Part shown: positions 10,922 to 21,165 of the stretch, piece by piece
Position numbering within the stretch: the stretch's first letter is position 1
Layout of the letters: each line of letters opens with the position of its first letter
Assembly (NCBI GenBank): GCA_014529385.2
Contig: CM043969.1
Span: forward strand, 34,114,446 to 34,178,445
Reading direction: 5' to 3'
Length of the DNA stretch: 64,000 nt
Source: Adiantum capillus-veneris
Taxonomy: Eukaryota > Streptophyta > Polypodiopsida > Polypodiales > Pteridaceae
The notes under the pieces: model-generated
Told to the model about the DNA's origin: nothing
The model's input: only the letters and a program-made list of their open reading frames with translations
The model's database searches: none
Made by a program: the position numbers and the translations under genes

Positions 10922-11931
10922 AGACATCATACGCGTATGATGTCTCACAGCATGATTTTCACATCCATTTCAACATTTGAGTGCATAGCCTCACTCCACA
11001 TGTTAATCACATCCTATGAACCAAGTATCATGAGAATTGGAGTTAGAAAACCCAAGGAAAACCAAAAAGACGCAAAGTAGGCCATAAAATTGATTTTTGG
11101 TCCTAATTTTGTCAAAATAACTCCAAACTCATTGAAACTTTGTAGGATTGTTGATTAACACATCTATAAGCTATCTGGAACCAAAAAGCACCACGTTGAC
11201 ACAAAAGACATCATACGCGTATGATGTCTATTTGCACTTACAGAGCCAAAACTGCTCATTTGTCATCATACATCCATTATATATATCTAATACATGCTAC
11301 ATATGAAGTTTGGAACCATTTGGTCAAGTGGATCACCCCATTAGCCCAATTGAGGGAAAATCCTTCATCCAAAGCCTATTTTAGCCCAAATCCAACATAC
11401 TCAAGTCCAAACCAAGATTTGAGTAGGGACAGTCCTTCACTAGTACATGGGGAGTCCACAGAACCAATCCCATGAAAAATTGATGAAAAAGACATCATAC
11501 GCGTATGATGTCTCCAGAGCCATTTTTAGCCCAAAATCTATCCAAAGTTCATAAATCCACTGAATAAGCCTATCTAAAGCCAAATCCAAGCTTATAGAGA
11601 AATTTGGTCCAAAAATACAATAAAAGACATCATACGAGTATGATGTCTCACTATATGATTTTGGCACCTCAGCGCTTCAACCACCAAACAGAAGTGATCT
11701 ACATGCCATTTGAAGGTGAACCACCAAGTTTTATCCAATTTGGATCATAAAATCCAATTCCCTTTCAAAATTTTGCCAAGAGCCTGATCTGGACTAAACT
11801 GGCCAAAACTTGACCAAATGGTATCCAAACTCAAATCCAAGCATATGATACTCATGTATACAGTATCAGCTACAAGCACAACCAATATGAAGTCATTTTA
11901 ACACAAAAGACATCATACGCGTATGATGTCT
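10922..11931 (+). repeat. Array of five 24-bp palindromes
   Basis: The half-site AGACATCATACG is followed immediately by its own reverse complement, a perfect 24-bp palindrome with ACGCGT at its centre. Copies lie at 10922-10945, 11206-11229, 11490-11513, 11625-11648 (one central base changed) and 11908-11931. Spacings are 284, 284, 135 and 283 bp. Weak similarity after most copies (for example AGCATGATTTT after the first and last) suggests degenerate tandem repeats of about 284 bp in which the palindrome has stayed conserved. Confidence 0.85.
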
Positions 11932-12097
11932 CCAGCATGATTTTGAGCCCAGTTTGCATTTTTTTTCACCTACCCTGCATCCTTAGGCCTTGAATAGCTC
12001 ATGTTTCAATTTTCAAGTCATTTGAATAGTTAAAAGCTTCATTTCGGCTTTCAGTACTAAAAAGACGCTAACTTTTGAACTTGGAGTTACAGGATCC

Positions 12098-15000
12098 ATG
12101 GATTCCGCCAAGTCATCAGTAGCAAAGAGAAAAAGATAGACAATCAAAGATGCTCTTGCAGAAGCAGAACCCTTTGACATTCCAGCAGAAACCCTCAAGC
12201 CAACCAAAACTTGGGTGGAGGAAGCAGTACTAGAACAAGAGGGAATAAAGATCTACTAGGGGACTTTCAGAGATCCTCAAGGGCAAGCGGTGGATATACC
12301 GATGATCCCACAAGAATTGGTGGATTATAGCAGGTCAGAGAACATCAGCAAGTACCTGGAAAGGGCACACTTGCACAGATTCTTCACCTCGAGACCATCA
12401 AGTGTAGATACAAGAAGAGTGTATGAGTTGGCAACCTCCATTCAGAAGGATGGGAAAGCCACATTGACAGCAATAGATGGAGAGAAAGTAGAGGTACAGA
12501 TCACTCCACAGCTCATTGCAGATGCATTGAAGCTGCACAACAAAGGGAGCTCTGTCAGGGAAAGAAGGGAGGCTATAGAGGTTTATGGGTCCAAGAAACA
12601 GAATGCAACTTATGGAGATATGGCAGACCAAAGAGCGGCAACCCTTTGCCGACTGTACAACCAATTTCTCCATATTTGCAGTAAAAGACCGCAAAAGTAT
12701 ACGACACCGCCCCATGCCATTGCAACTACCATCACATGGGCATTGAAGAGCAATATGCCAAAAGAGGTGAATTACGCTCAACACATCCACGAGCAAGTAA
12801 TTGCCATGCACAAAGAGAAGCCAAAGTATATAGGAGGAGCTGAAGTTCTGACAAGAATAGCTTATGAAGCTATTGGAGCCAGAGATCAATGGCCAAAGGT
12901 TCCCTCCCAGAATGAGTGGCTTAGAGAAGCCGATGAGGAGGAAGAACAACCTGAAGTATCCAAGAGGGCGTCCACAAGAGCACGCAGGAAACTAGAAATA
13001 GTTTCAGAACCTGAAGAGAATGTGGATGAGCCCCTTATGAAGAAAGCAAAGAAGAAGGTTGCTCCCAAGCAAACCAAAAGTCAGAAAGCGGCAAGAATGG
13101 AAAGACTGGTGGAGCAGTTTAGAGCGGAAAGAGCTCTAAAGGGTGACTTTGAAGAAAAGTGGGTGCCAGACCCCACCAAAGTCGGAACTAGCTCAGCCAG
13201 GCCACATGTTGATCAATATGATCAATATATTAGAGCTTATGAGGAGTCAGAGGCTATACTGGAGCAGCAACCTGTCGAGCCATACACTGAAGAGGAAGTA
13301 CAGCTTTTAAAAGCTGAGCTGAAAAAGGACGACAAGGGGAAGAAGAAAGTAGATGAGTCTACTGAACCTCAAGAGAAAGACGGGCAAGCAAACAAAGGGA
13401 AAGCCAAGATGACTGAGGACAATCAGCCCTCCTTTATTGATGTACCCAGCCCGAAGAAGACGGAAATCATTGTGGAAGAGACCACAGTAGAGAGGGACAC
13501 GGCTGGTATGGAAAAGCCGAAGGCCGGGACCAAGGAAAAGGAGATAGATCCAATTCAGCAAAAGAAAAACAATTATGAGGATCTGGTAGCGATAGGGTAC
13601 ACTGAAGAAGAGGCCCTTGAGGCGGTTTATGGGATCACCCTACAAAAACGAGATGATCGGAGAGGGACGGAGGAAAATACAAAGAGTACAAAAGAAAGTG
13701 ATGAAAAACTGGACGAGCAGAACGTACTAGAAGAGCCGAAGCCAGTGGAGGTGGTGGCCAAAAAAGCTTTAGAGTTGACAGATGAAGATGAAAAAGACAT
13801 GCACATGGTGCATGAACTGCTCAACAAGATCAAAGAAAGATCCAAGGCAAAGGAAGTGGAGATTGAGACAGCCAAACAAAGGGAAGCCGAGTTGCAGAGG
13901 AAATTAGAGGATGCTATGACTGAATCTGAAAGTCATAAAGCATCACTCTAAGATGCGGAAAACGAGAGAGATGGCTTGATACTCCAGCTAGCCGAGGCTT
14001 CAAGAGAAGTAACAAGTGCACAGGAAGCAAGGGAGCGGATGGAAGACGACTTGGAGGCGGCTAAAGATGAGCTCATTGAGCTAAGGGAAAGAGTCGAGCT
14101 CCAAAAAAGAACAATCACTAGACTCAGGACTACCCCTAGAGCTAGCAGAGCAGGAACCGAACAAGAGGGAGCTCTTGTACCTGCTCTGGAAGACCAGGTC
14201 CAAAGCTTACAAAGAGAGCTAAGATTAGAGCAAATGCAAAGGTTGCACATGGCGGAGGGATCATTGGCAGCAGAGGAGAGGCTCACTTTAGAAAATCAAA
14301 CACTAAGAACAGAGAATGAGACCCTCCGCAAACAGCTCCAAGATCTACAAGAGCAACAAAGAAGAGAGACAGAGACACCACAAGAAGGACCAGGTGGAGC
14401 AGCCATAGAGCTACCAGAAACTGGAGAGGCAACCACAATTGAAGATCCAGCCCTAGTTCAAGAGGTGGCCTCAACTTCAAGAATCTCTGAAGAAGAAGAA
14501 CAAAGGCTCCATGACCAAATAGAAAAGTCAACAGAGGAGAGTGCCAAGGCGGAAATGGAATGGGAGAGGAGACTCCTAATCTCCATTAGACTTCAGGGAT
14601 TAGACACAAAAGTGCTCCATGAAGAGTGGATGCAACCCAGCCTGCCTTTCCCTTTGATGAAGTTTGAAGTGATAAAAACGAAAAAGAGAATAGAGGAGGA
14701 GCAGTATGTCGCTCTTTACGAAGGCGACATCACAAAAGAGGAACAATCAAAGAAGATTGTAGATTCGCAGCCTAGATGGAGGAAAGGTTGGCTGAACAAA
14801 TACCCAGCCTACCTCATCTACTTGGTAGAGGCACCAAAGGAGATTCGGGAGGATGCAACCTTCTGCCCGGTGCCAAGAGTCAGAAGCTGGAAAGAGCATG
14901 GCAGGATTGCAGAAAAGAAGCCAAATTGGCTTAATTACCCCAGGATGCCAGGACCAAAGGCAGGAGAGAGAATAGGTAAAGCCTACATGGTGAAAACCCT

Positions 15001-15373
15001 AACGAGCACCATCAAGCTCTTTACTAGCTCTCCTGACCTTTCGTGTCAGATGCTCAAGAAAATTTGCAGGACTCTCTTAGACTGCATTGAAGTGTTCGTG
15101 TCAGATAAAGCCACGACCTCGAGTCTACTATCGATGGCCGACACAGTGACTGATATGATGTATGACCTTTCATTGCAGCCTTCTCCAAAAGTGTTGCACC
15201 TCCTATACCAGAGGATTATGTTTTTGCCTAGCTTCCACATGCAAACATTCGAAGAAGCTTTCTACACCGGCTTTTTCACCCACGAAAACAAAATATTCGG
15301 CCCAACCTTGATTATCGGCAACCTGCGATACGAATCACATTTGCAGATGCTCAAGACGACAGGACTTTATTGA
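12098..15373 (+). pseudogene. Second ORF of the gypsy element (coiled-coil protein), three in-frame stops
   Basis: A single frame runs from an ATG in good context (CCATGG, 12098) to the TGA at 15373. It is broken by TAG at 12137, TAG at 12257 and TAA at 13949. Coding character continues across each stop, so I read it as one protein of about 1090 residues that has decayed; an ATG at 12302 could be a later start. The N-terminal third (about 12300-12900) resembles the domain often labelled putative plant transposon protein. The middle is acidic, Lys/Glu-rich and disordered. About 13780-14360 is a long coiled coil, and 14560-15373 is a conserved-looking globular end with many Trp, Pro and Leu. 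Tat and Athila elements often carry an extra ORF here. Its function is unknown and no enzyme motif is visible. The three stops contrast with the intact gag-pol. Confidence 0.75.
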
Positions 15374-15408
15374 CCAAGCATAAAGGTCATGTCAGGGACG
15401 ACATGAAC

Positions 15409-15423
15409 GTGGAGGGGGGGGAG
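15409..15423 (+). promoter_or_regulatory. 3' polypurine tract
   Basis: GTGGAGGGGGGGGAG directly precedes TGTTGAG, the start of the 3' LTR. Position and composition are those of the primer for plus-strand DNA synthesis. Confidence 0.85.
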
Positions 15424-16364
15424 TGTTGAGCCAGCAGAGGATCACACCCACATTTTTGCTCACACTCATCATTTTTGTAACCATTGATTGTAATAAATGT
15501 CTTTCCGACATTGATTTTGAATTGAGCCATTCATTAAGTAACGGGACTCAATTGAGTTTCCAGCTTGTAATCCCGAAGTAATTTCACTTGCTGATGTAAT
15601 TAGTTAGAGATGTTCTCACCTCCAAGGCTGAGGTATATAAGCCAAAGTTTTTGTAACCTAAGGGATTCAGTTTTTAATCAAAGTGAGTTTTTGAGCGCCG
15701 TGACTGTGTCTGAGAGAGAGAGAGAGAGAGAGAGAGAGTCTTATCTACTTGCTACGCGAGCTACGGAGCCGCCATTTGAGAAGCGACACCGCCATTGTGT
15801 TAGCAACGGCGAGAGCTACGCATTGATACCAAGAGTGCGCGCTATCCGCTTCTATGTGTGGTAAGTTCCTACGAGCTTCGGTGTGAGTTTTCTTCCAACT
15901 CGTGTGTCGGAATAGAGCGTGCAGCATATCTATAGAACCACAACGAGTAGAGCTACGCATTCGTACCATCGGGGTCGAGTTTTGATCACCTGTATTTTTC
16001 GGCCTGTCTTCATACGCGTTTACCGCACGGAGTGGTTATAGGTTGATTTTGCAGTTCAAGTCTTTAGGGTGTTGTTCTTACCTAGTGTATAGACTTCCCC
16101 TTGAGTTTGAGATCGATTCAATGATTCTAGGTCCTGTTTCGTATAGCATTCGTTCGTAGTAAGGATTTCAGTCACTTGCGTATTTTAGAACTTAGATTTG
16201 ATTTCCTTAGTAGTGATTGTCTTTAGAAGTTCGAGTAGGTGATTTGACACCCACCTAGTTGTTTCCATGCGCCTGCGGGTCAAGCTTCGTCCTCGTCTGA
16301 CAAATTTTGTTGTTGGTTGAGTTCTCGCTATTCAGCTTCCGCTAGCGGCGTAACCGCCTTAACA
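15424..16364 (+). repeat. 3' LTR of the gypsy element
   Basis: Starts TGTTGA right after the polypurine tract and is taken to end TTAACA at 16364, giving roughly inverted ends. The end point is supported by the minus-strand protease frame of the host element, which is interrupted at this place. It contains a TATA box at 15634 and a short (GA)n tract at 15714-15739. Only one LTR copy is visible, so the length (about 941 bp) is an inference. Confidence 0.65.
15634..15640 (+). promoter_or_regulatory. TATA box in the LTR
   Basis: TATATAA within GAGGTATATAAGCC lies about 210 bp into the LTR, a normal place for the U3 promoter of a plant LTR retrotransposon. Transcription would start about 30 bases downstream. 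Confidence 0.55.
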
Positions 16365-16539
16365 CATCCCGCTCCACAACGTGAAGCCTCAACTTCCCAA
16401 TCAAGGGAGTAATGGAGTCTTGATGTCCCTTGAAAGCTATGTCATCCATTACCATATCTCCCATCTCGAAAGCTTGAATTCCCAAATAGGTGACCGACTC
16501 CATTGATATTAAGTTGTGAGTAGAGCCAGGGTCAAACAA
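16365..16539 (-). pseudogene. Truncated retropepsin of the minus-strand gypsy element
   Basis: The frame contains FDPGSTHNLIS, the active-site region of gypsy proteases; the usual D-S-G is D-P-G here. The frame runs to LRLHVVE and then breaks at the junction with the LTR of the plus-strand element, so the flap and ILG parts are missing. The upstream zinc-knuckle segment is in another frame, which implies a frameshift between them. Confidence 0.7.
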
Positions 16540-16668
16540 GATGAAGGCATCATGGTCTCTTACCTTTCCCCAAGCATAGGAAAGTGATGATCCTTTGCAA
16601 TGAGCATCCCGTTTAGGAGCTTCAATGGTGGAATCCCTAGGAGTCTCATTGCGAGCATTCTTTTTGGT

Positions 16669-17818
16669 TCAAGAACGATAGACATGTCCTTCCTCCCCAC
16701 ACTTGAAACACTTATGGTCCTTGCAAAAATCTTCAAGATCTTCAAAAGAGAGTTTGTTTTTGCCTTTGTAAACTCCCTTCTCCTTGGACGTATTGTTCTT
16801 GTTGTTGTTGGAAGTGCCTTGGGAAGAATTTTGAGCATTTGTTTTCCCCTTTGCATCATTTTGTCTTTGTTTTCCATGGCTTGACATTCCGTCTAGCCCC
16901 TTGATGGAAATTAATGCATGAAGCAACCATGGTGTGATGGATTACTTTGTTGATAGAACCAAGCCGTTGAGAGTTGATATATCCAGCCATCTCTTTAGGT
17001 ATCCTGCACAGGATTGATGCCTTTGCTCAGCAAAGTCTATCTTTTGAAAGACTGTAGCCTTGATATGTAAATCCAAAAAAATTTCTACATACTTGTGGAT
17101 AGACTCATGAGATACAAGATTCAAGCTGCGCCACTCGATGAGCACTTTGTCCTTTGCATCACTTGCAAGGAATTGCTTCATTAAAGAAACTCACAGTCTT
17201 TGGGGCTTTACCATTGCCACGAAGGCTAGCCCACCATTGACGAGCTAATTTTTGGAAGTGCATAGCTACATGGCGTAGCTTGGAGGACTCTGTGAAGCTC
17301 TCGTCTCCAAAGGCCCCATCAAATTGCTGAATGAAGTTTAACACTTTGTTGGTAGCACCAAAGTTTCCATCATAGGTGAGAAAAGAGATACTCTTTCCTC
17401 CCTCCTTGAACTTCTTTAGTTTTTGTGACCTTCGCCATGCAAGGTATGATTTGCAATGTCCTCCCCTCCTGTATTCTCTAGAAGAATAGCCATAGCTTTC
17501 TTCGGAAGAGGAGGAAGGTGAAGAAGAAGGAGAAGAGGGTGACCTCTTTCTTGCCCTTTTCTTCCTTTGTTTCCTCTCTTCCCTTTTAGAGTGATGAGGG
17601 AAAGGGCTATGTGGTGATCTTCTCCTCTTGGGTGGAGTGGGCGATCGTCTAGAGTGCCATCTTTGTGGAGCTACATCTTCAGTGGAACTTAAAATTTCTT
17701 CTTTCTTGCTCTTTGGATTCCTCCTCTCGTACGGGAGAGAGTCTTCTTTTGGGGGTCTCTTCAAGAGGCCTCCTAATCTCTCTCTCCTCTTGGAGAGGAA
17801 GGGAAATCCCTTAAGCAC
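16669..17818 (-). pseudogene. Gag of the minus-strand gypsy element, with an Arg/Ser-rich head and zinc knuckle
   Basis: Three overlapping frame pieces (17818-17159, 17181-16942, 16926-16669) read as one Gag broken by frameshifts and a stop. The first 120 residues are rich in Arg, Ser and Pro (for example RARKRSPSSPSSSPSSSS). Then comes a typical retrotransposon Gag domain with ARQWWASLRGNG, then Asn/Lys-rich sequence and a zinc knuckle starting CFKCGEEGH. The SR-like head could bind RNA or splicing proteins, which is an inference. Confidence 0.75.
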
Positions 17819-18382
17819 GAAGTTGTTAAGTAACTTCGGCTTGCAAAGCAGGGTTGCCCATAACTTGCTGCAACCTAGTTATGAGATAATTTATGAACAT
17901 GGGAGCATCATCAACAACACTTTCATATGCAAAACCAAATCTATCAATGTTCATTCTACTCTCTTGGTTATTTTCACCCATGTTAACAAATTTTTATGTA
18001 TGTACTTAGTGTATTCTTTGGAAATTCAAAACCTTAGTCGCCACTCCTCTTAGTCTTCAAAAATCGGCTCTTAAGTAACTACACCCACGGCTCAAAGTGG
18101 TTAATTATAGAGAGTAGTGGAGTAAGTCTAACATAGCAGAGTTGCCGTGGGCTAGCTCCTTTCGGACTTCTTATGGCTCAATAATGGTAAAGCTGTAGGC
18201 AAGTCTAAAAAGAATCCATTATGAAGTCCAAAGCTCCCAAGGTGTGCACCATATCCCACATAGTGGTCTCATCAAAACTGATAATAGATCCAAGTTCCGC
18301 TTACCCTAATATAATTAACAACATCAACCATTTATAGGATACTTAAGGACCTCTCTTCTTATGTAAGAAAAGAGAAACCAAA
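17819..18382 (-). other. Leader between primer-binding site and gag
   Basis: About 560 bases with no ORF that I trust. By position it is the 5' untranslated leader of the minus-strand gypsy element. Confidence 0.45.
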
Positions 18383-18395
18383 TGCTCGGATACCA
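18383..18395 (-). promoter_or_regulatory. Primer-binding site
   Basis: On the minus strand TGGTATCCGAGCA is one base away from the consensus plant initiator-Met tRNA site TGGTATCAGAGC. It lies one base inside the LTR end. This fixes the LTR boundary and the minus orientation. Confidence 0.7.
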
Positions 18396-18396
18396 A

Positions 18397-19131
18397 TGTA
18401 ATGGAATTATCCTTTTAACTTGAGTTGGAGTGGAAAGTGAATAACATATGGAGCATTTCCTTGAGCATTCCTTTGTGTGTAGATGTAGAATTATAAAGAG
18501 AGTGCTTGAATGGAGAGAGCAACATTAACACATTACTGGCCTGAACAATACTTGTAAAAGAGAGTGAAAGTTTAGAGAAAATGACACCAATAGAGGACCG
18601 GATTCATTGGAGCCGGTCCCCCCTCCAATAGGAATTTGTATTATAGATTCTTCCATGACGGAAGACTTGTTTACAATGCAACTTATTGTGTTCCTTCAGA
18701 CCTTCTTAATGAGGTGAAGATGGCAAGCTTCACCCCCCAAATCATTAGCATAACAAAAACAATAAACATGATTAGCATGAACTTGAAAAAATCTCAACAT
18801 CAATCCCAAGACCTCAAACACCATGACAAGTGAGAAGAGCTGGCACGGAATGAGGAAGAAGAGAGAAGTAGAAGTAGCTCTACGAGAAAGAAATACCTCC
18901 TTGCACATAAGCACTCATAGCTCTTGTTGCATAGCTTAGTATAGTGATAATGGAGATTAGAGAGATTGATAAGCAAGCATAAGCATTCTCTTGTGTGGAT
19001 TTGCATCCATAGCCAAGAGATTGTTGTAGTAGGCACTCAACTTCTCAAGCTTGGAGACGGAGATAGAGTTCTTGCTTCACAAGAGTGTGTGAAGAGAAGA
19101 ATGAGAGAGGGAGAGGGATTGTTGGAGGCTC

Positions 19132-19203
<72 letters not shown>

Positions 19204-19953
19204 TCGACCCCCTTTTCTAGGCTTCCCTTGAATCTCATTGGGCCATGTAGCCCTCTAGTCGATGAGAGATTGGCTCCCTTTGGGGCAAGGTGTGTAGCCT
19301 CTTGACAAGTGGCCTTATTTCCCTCTTGTGAAGCTAAGATAGAAACCCCCTTGCTTAAGCACAACCCCTGCTTAAGCACAACCCCAGCTTGCTTGAGCAG
19401 TGTGCCTCCACACCTAACATGTGGCCCCTTTCGTCTCATGAGATTATGGGCCCTTGGTGAGGTGCACACACACTACCTAATCCCTCCTTTGCAGGGCTCG
19501 CCCCCTCCTTTGTAGCTAGTTCTTTGAACTTGGTAAACAGGCAGGCCCCCTGCTTAAGCAAGCTACCCCCTTGCCTGCTTGGACATTAATTGACTAAAGT
19601 TAAAAATTAAAGACTATGTCTTAAGGCTTTTAACACTTACCTTTGGAGGCTTTAATAAAGCCAACCCTAATGTCTTTTAGAGCTTCATTAAGTGCACCTT
19701 GCTCTTTCTGAAGTTGCCTCCATTATGGACCCTTAATGAGATGCAGTCATCTCTCCTCTTGGTCTCGTGGTGAGGTGAGTTTAAAGCACTTATGGCACCT
19801 AGATCTTTGGTAGACTATCTCTCTTTTGGCCTCTAGTTAGAGATAACATTATCTCTCATTTAGACCCATGATTGAGTTATGTCTGCAAGCACATATCTAT
19901 ATTCTAACTCTTGTTTCCCTTTTATCTCCCCATATTAAACTATCAGTTTAACA
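18397..19953 (-). repeat. 5' LTR of the minus-strand gypsy element
   Basis: One end (TGTAATGG on the plus strand) is fixed by the primer-binding site. The other end is my best guess, at AGTTTAACA, since gypsy-like sequence of a different element resumes near 19985. It contains a long (GA)n tract at 19135-19198 and no coding sequence. Confidence 0.45.
19135..19198. repeat. (GA)n microsatellite
   Basis: About 32 uninterrupted AG/GA units. The low-complexity ORFs across it are artefacts of the repeat. Confidence 0.95.
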
Positions 19954-19999
19954 TAAGAAAATCGTTTGGTAAAGTTAGATTTTAGATTTTATGACACTT

Positions 20000-21165
20000 T
20001 CATCCAATCAGGTCGAAAGTTTGATTCTTAGTTCTCTACTTTGTTGAGATTTATGGCAGAGATTTGTTGACCCTTTTGTAGCCCCTTCAAAAGTTGGTTG
20101 GCCTTAACTAAGTGAGCCTTAGATTTTCCATTCTTTCCTTGAACTAGAACCTCATTCCCAAGGTCATCTATAAAGGTAAATTTTCCTTGTGCACAATGAA
20201 CGTGAGCTTGGTAGTTTTTTGTAATTGTGCTCTTTCTATAATATAATTCTGCTCTCGCCCTTTATGGGGAAAAAAATGTGAGCTTGGTTCTATTTCAACC
20301 AATCCATTCCCAATATCCCATCATAAACTCATAGAGGTAAAGTGCAAAAAAATGCAGAAGTAGGGTATTCTCCTAGTTCAAATTCTATGTGTCCTGTTGT
20401 ATGCAGAATTAGGACTTCCTTCCCATTTTCTAGCTCTACAATTAGCCTTTTAGCAGGATACTGGTTTAGTTTCAATTTTCTCATGCATTTAGGAGAGATA
20501 AATGAGTGTGTGCTTCCATAGACAATCAAGAATTTGACTCGTTCACCTTGGGAAGATCCTAGTGCTTGGATTGTTGCATATTATTGGCAAGCATTGGGTT
20601 TGTCAATGGCAACATGCAACACTGCTCTTTCATCTACATCATCTCCTACTGCTGGTTGACCAAATGTGGCATTTACTCTAGCAAGAATTCCATTTCCATG
20701 GCCTCTATTTTCTCTTCCATGTCCTCCACAAACATTTGGTTTACATCTTCCATTTGTATATAAGGGAACTCTATTAGCACCAGAAGCACAAACTTTCTTT
20801 AGACAATGATTCCTATAATGTCGATGCTCGTGGCATTCAAAACATTGCATATGTGAAAATTCACTGGTTGTAGTTGCAACTACTGTAGGTCAATTTTGGT
20901 AAGTGATGCTGGCTGGTCTATTGTTCCAACCATTCTATCTAGATCTCTTTGCCATACAATTTTGTCTTCCTTGGGGTTGGTCTTTTGAGTTTCTATGGCT
21001 AAAGGTTTTGCTCTTCGCAGAGCATCTTGTAAAGATGTTGGTTTAAGGGCTTCAAGATGACTATTCAATGGTTCAATGAACCCTTGGAAAAATTGTGCTA
21101 ATTGTTGTTCAAGGGAAATCTTGGGACAATATCTTCTTAGGGTAACAAAATTTGAGTAATACTCC
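20000..21165 (-). pseudogene. Gag C-terminus, zinc knuckle and protease of gypsy copy A
   Basis: Pieces in several frames. Gag tail (21068-20880) has LEALKPTSLQDALRRAKPL. A canonical zinc knuckle follows (20850 downward), CFECHEHRHYRNHC. Protease (20529-20329) reads VYGSTHSFIS, where the catalytic Asp of D-S-G is replaced by Tyr, so the protease would be dead. Downstream to about 20030 a frame with GNEVLVQGKNGKSKAHLV matches the usual linker to RT. Several stops and frameshifts separate the pieces. Confidence 0.75.

Larger units (their letters stand above)
9362..12097 (+). other. Non-coding spacer between gag-pol and ORF2
   Basis: About 2.7 kb with no convincing ORF. It starts with a polypurine run and holds five copies of a 24-bp palindrome at 10922-11931. 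It also has degenerate internal repetition, for example similar ACAAAACTTC...GAAGCTT stretches near 10383 and 10542, and a 23-bp exact copy of the YMDD-coding stretch of pol. Tat/Ogre-type elements are known to carry variable, tandem-repeat-rich untranslated regions downstream of pol, which fits. Confidence 0.7.
1..16364 (+). mobile_element. Ty3/gypsy LTR retrotransposon, Tat-like, 5' end outside the window
   Basis: The visible order is gag-protease-RT-RNase H-integrase in one frame, a long spacer, a second ORF, a polypurine tract and a 3' LTR. Integrase after RNase H defines Ty3/gypsy. The absence of a recognisable chromodomain and the extra ORF before the 3' LTR are typical of the non-chromovirus Tat/Athila group. 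The 5' LTR, primer-binding site and gag start lie to the left of the window, so the full length exceeds 16.3 kb. The right boundary is inferred from the LTR end TTAACA and from an interrupted minus-strand protease frame that resumes just beyond it. The 5-bp target copy would be CATCC (16365-16369); its partner is off-window. Confidence 0.88.
16365..19953 (-). mobile_element. Decayed minus-strand gypsy element interrupted by the Tat-like element
   Basis: Reading right to left: LTR (about 19953-18397), primer-binding site, leader, arginine/serine-rich gag, zinc knuckle and the start of protease, which is cut by the LTR ending at 16364. The rest of this element would lie left of the window, beyond the 5' end of the inserted element. 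Confidence 0.7.

Noticed and set aside
12398-12949. 183-codon minus-strand ORF
   Set aside because: Antisense shadow of ORF2, which has the better composition and context.
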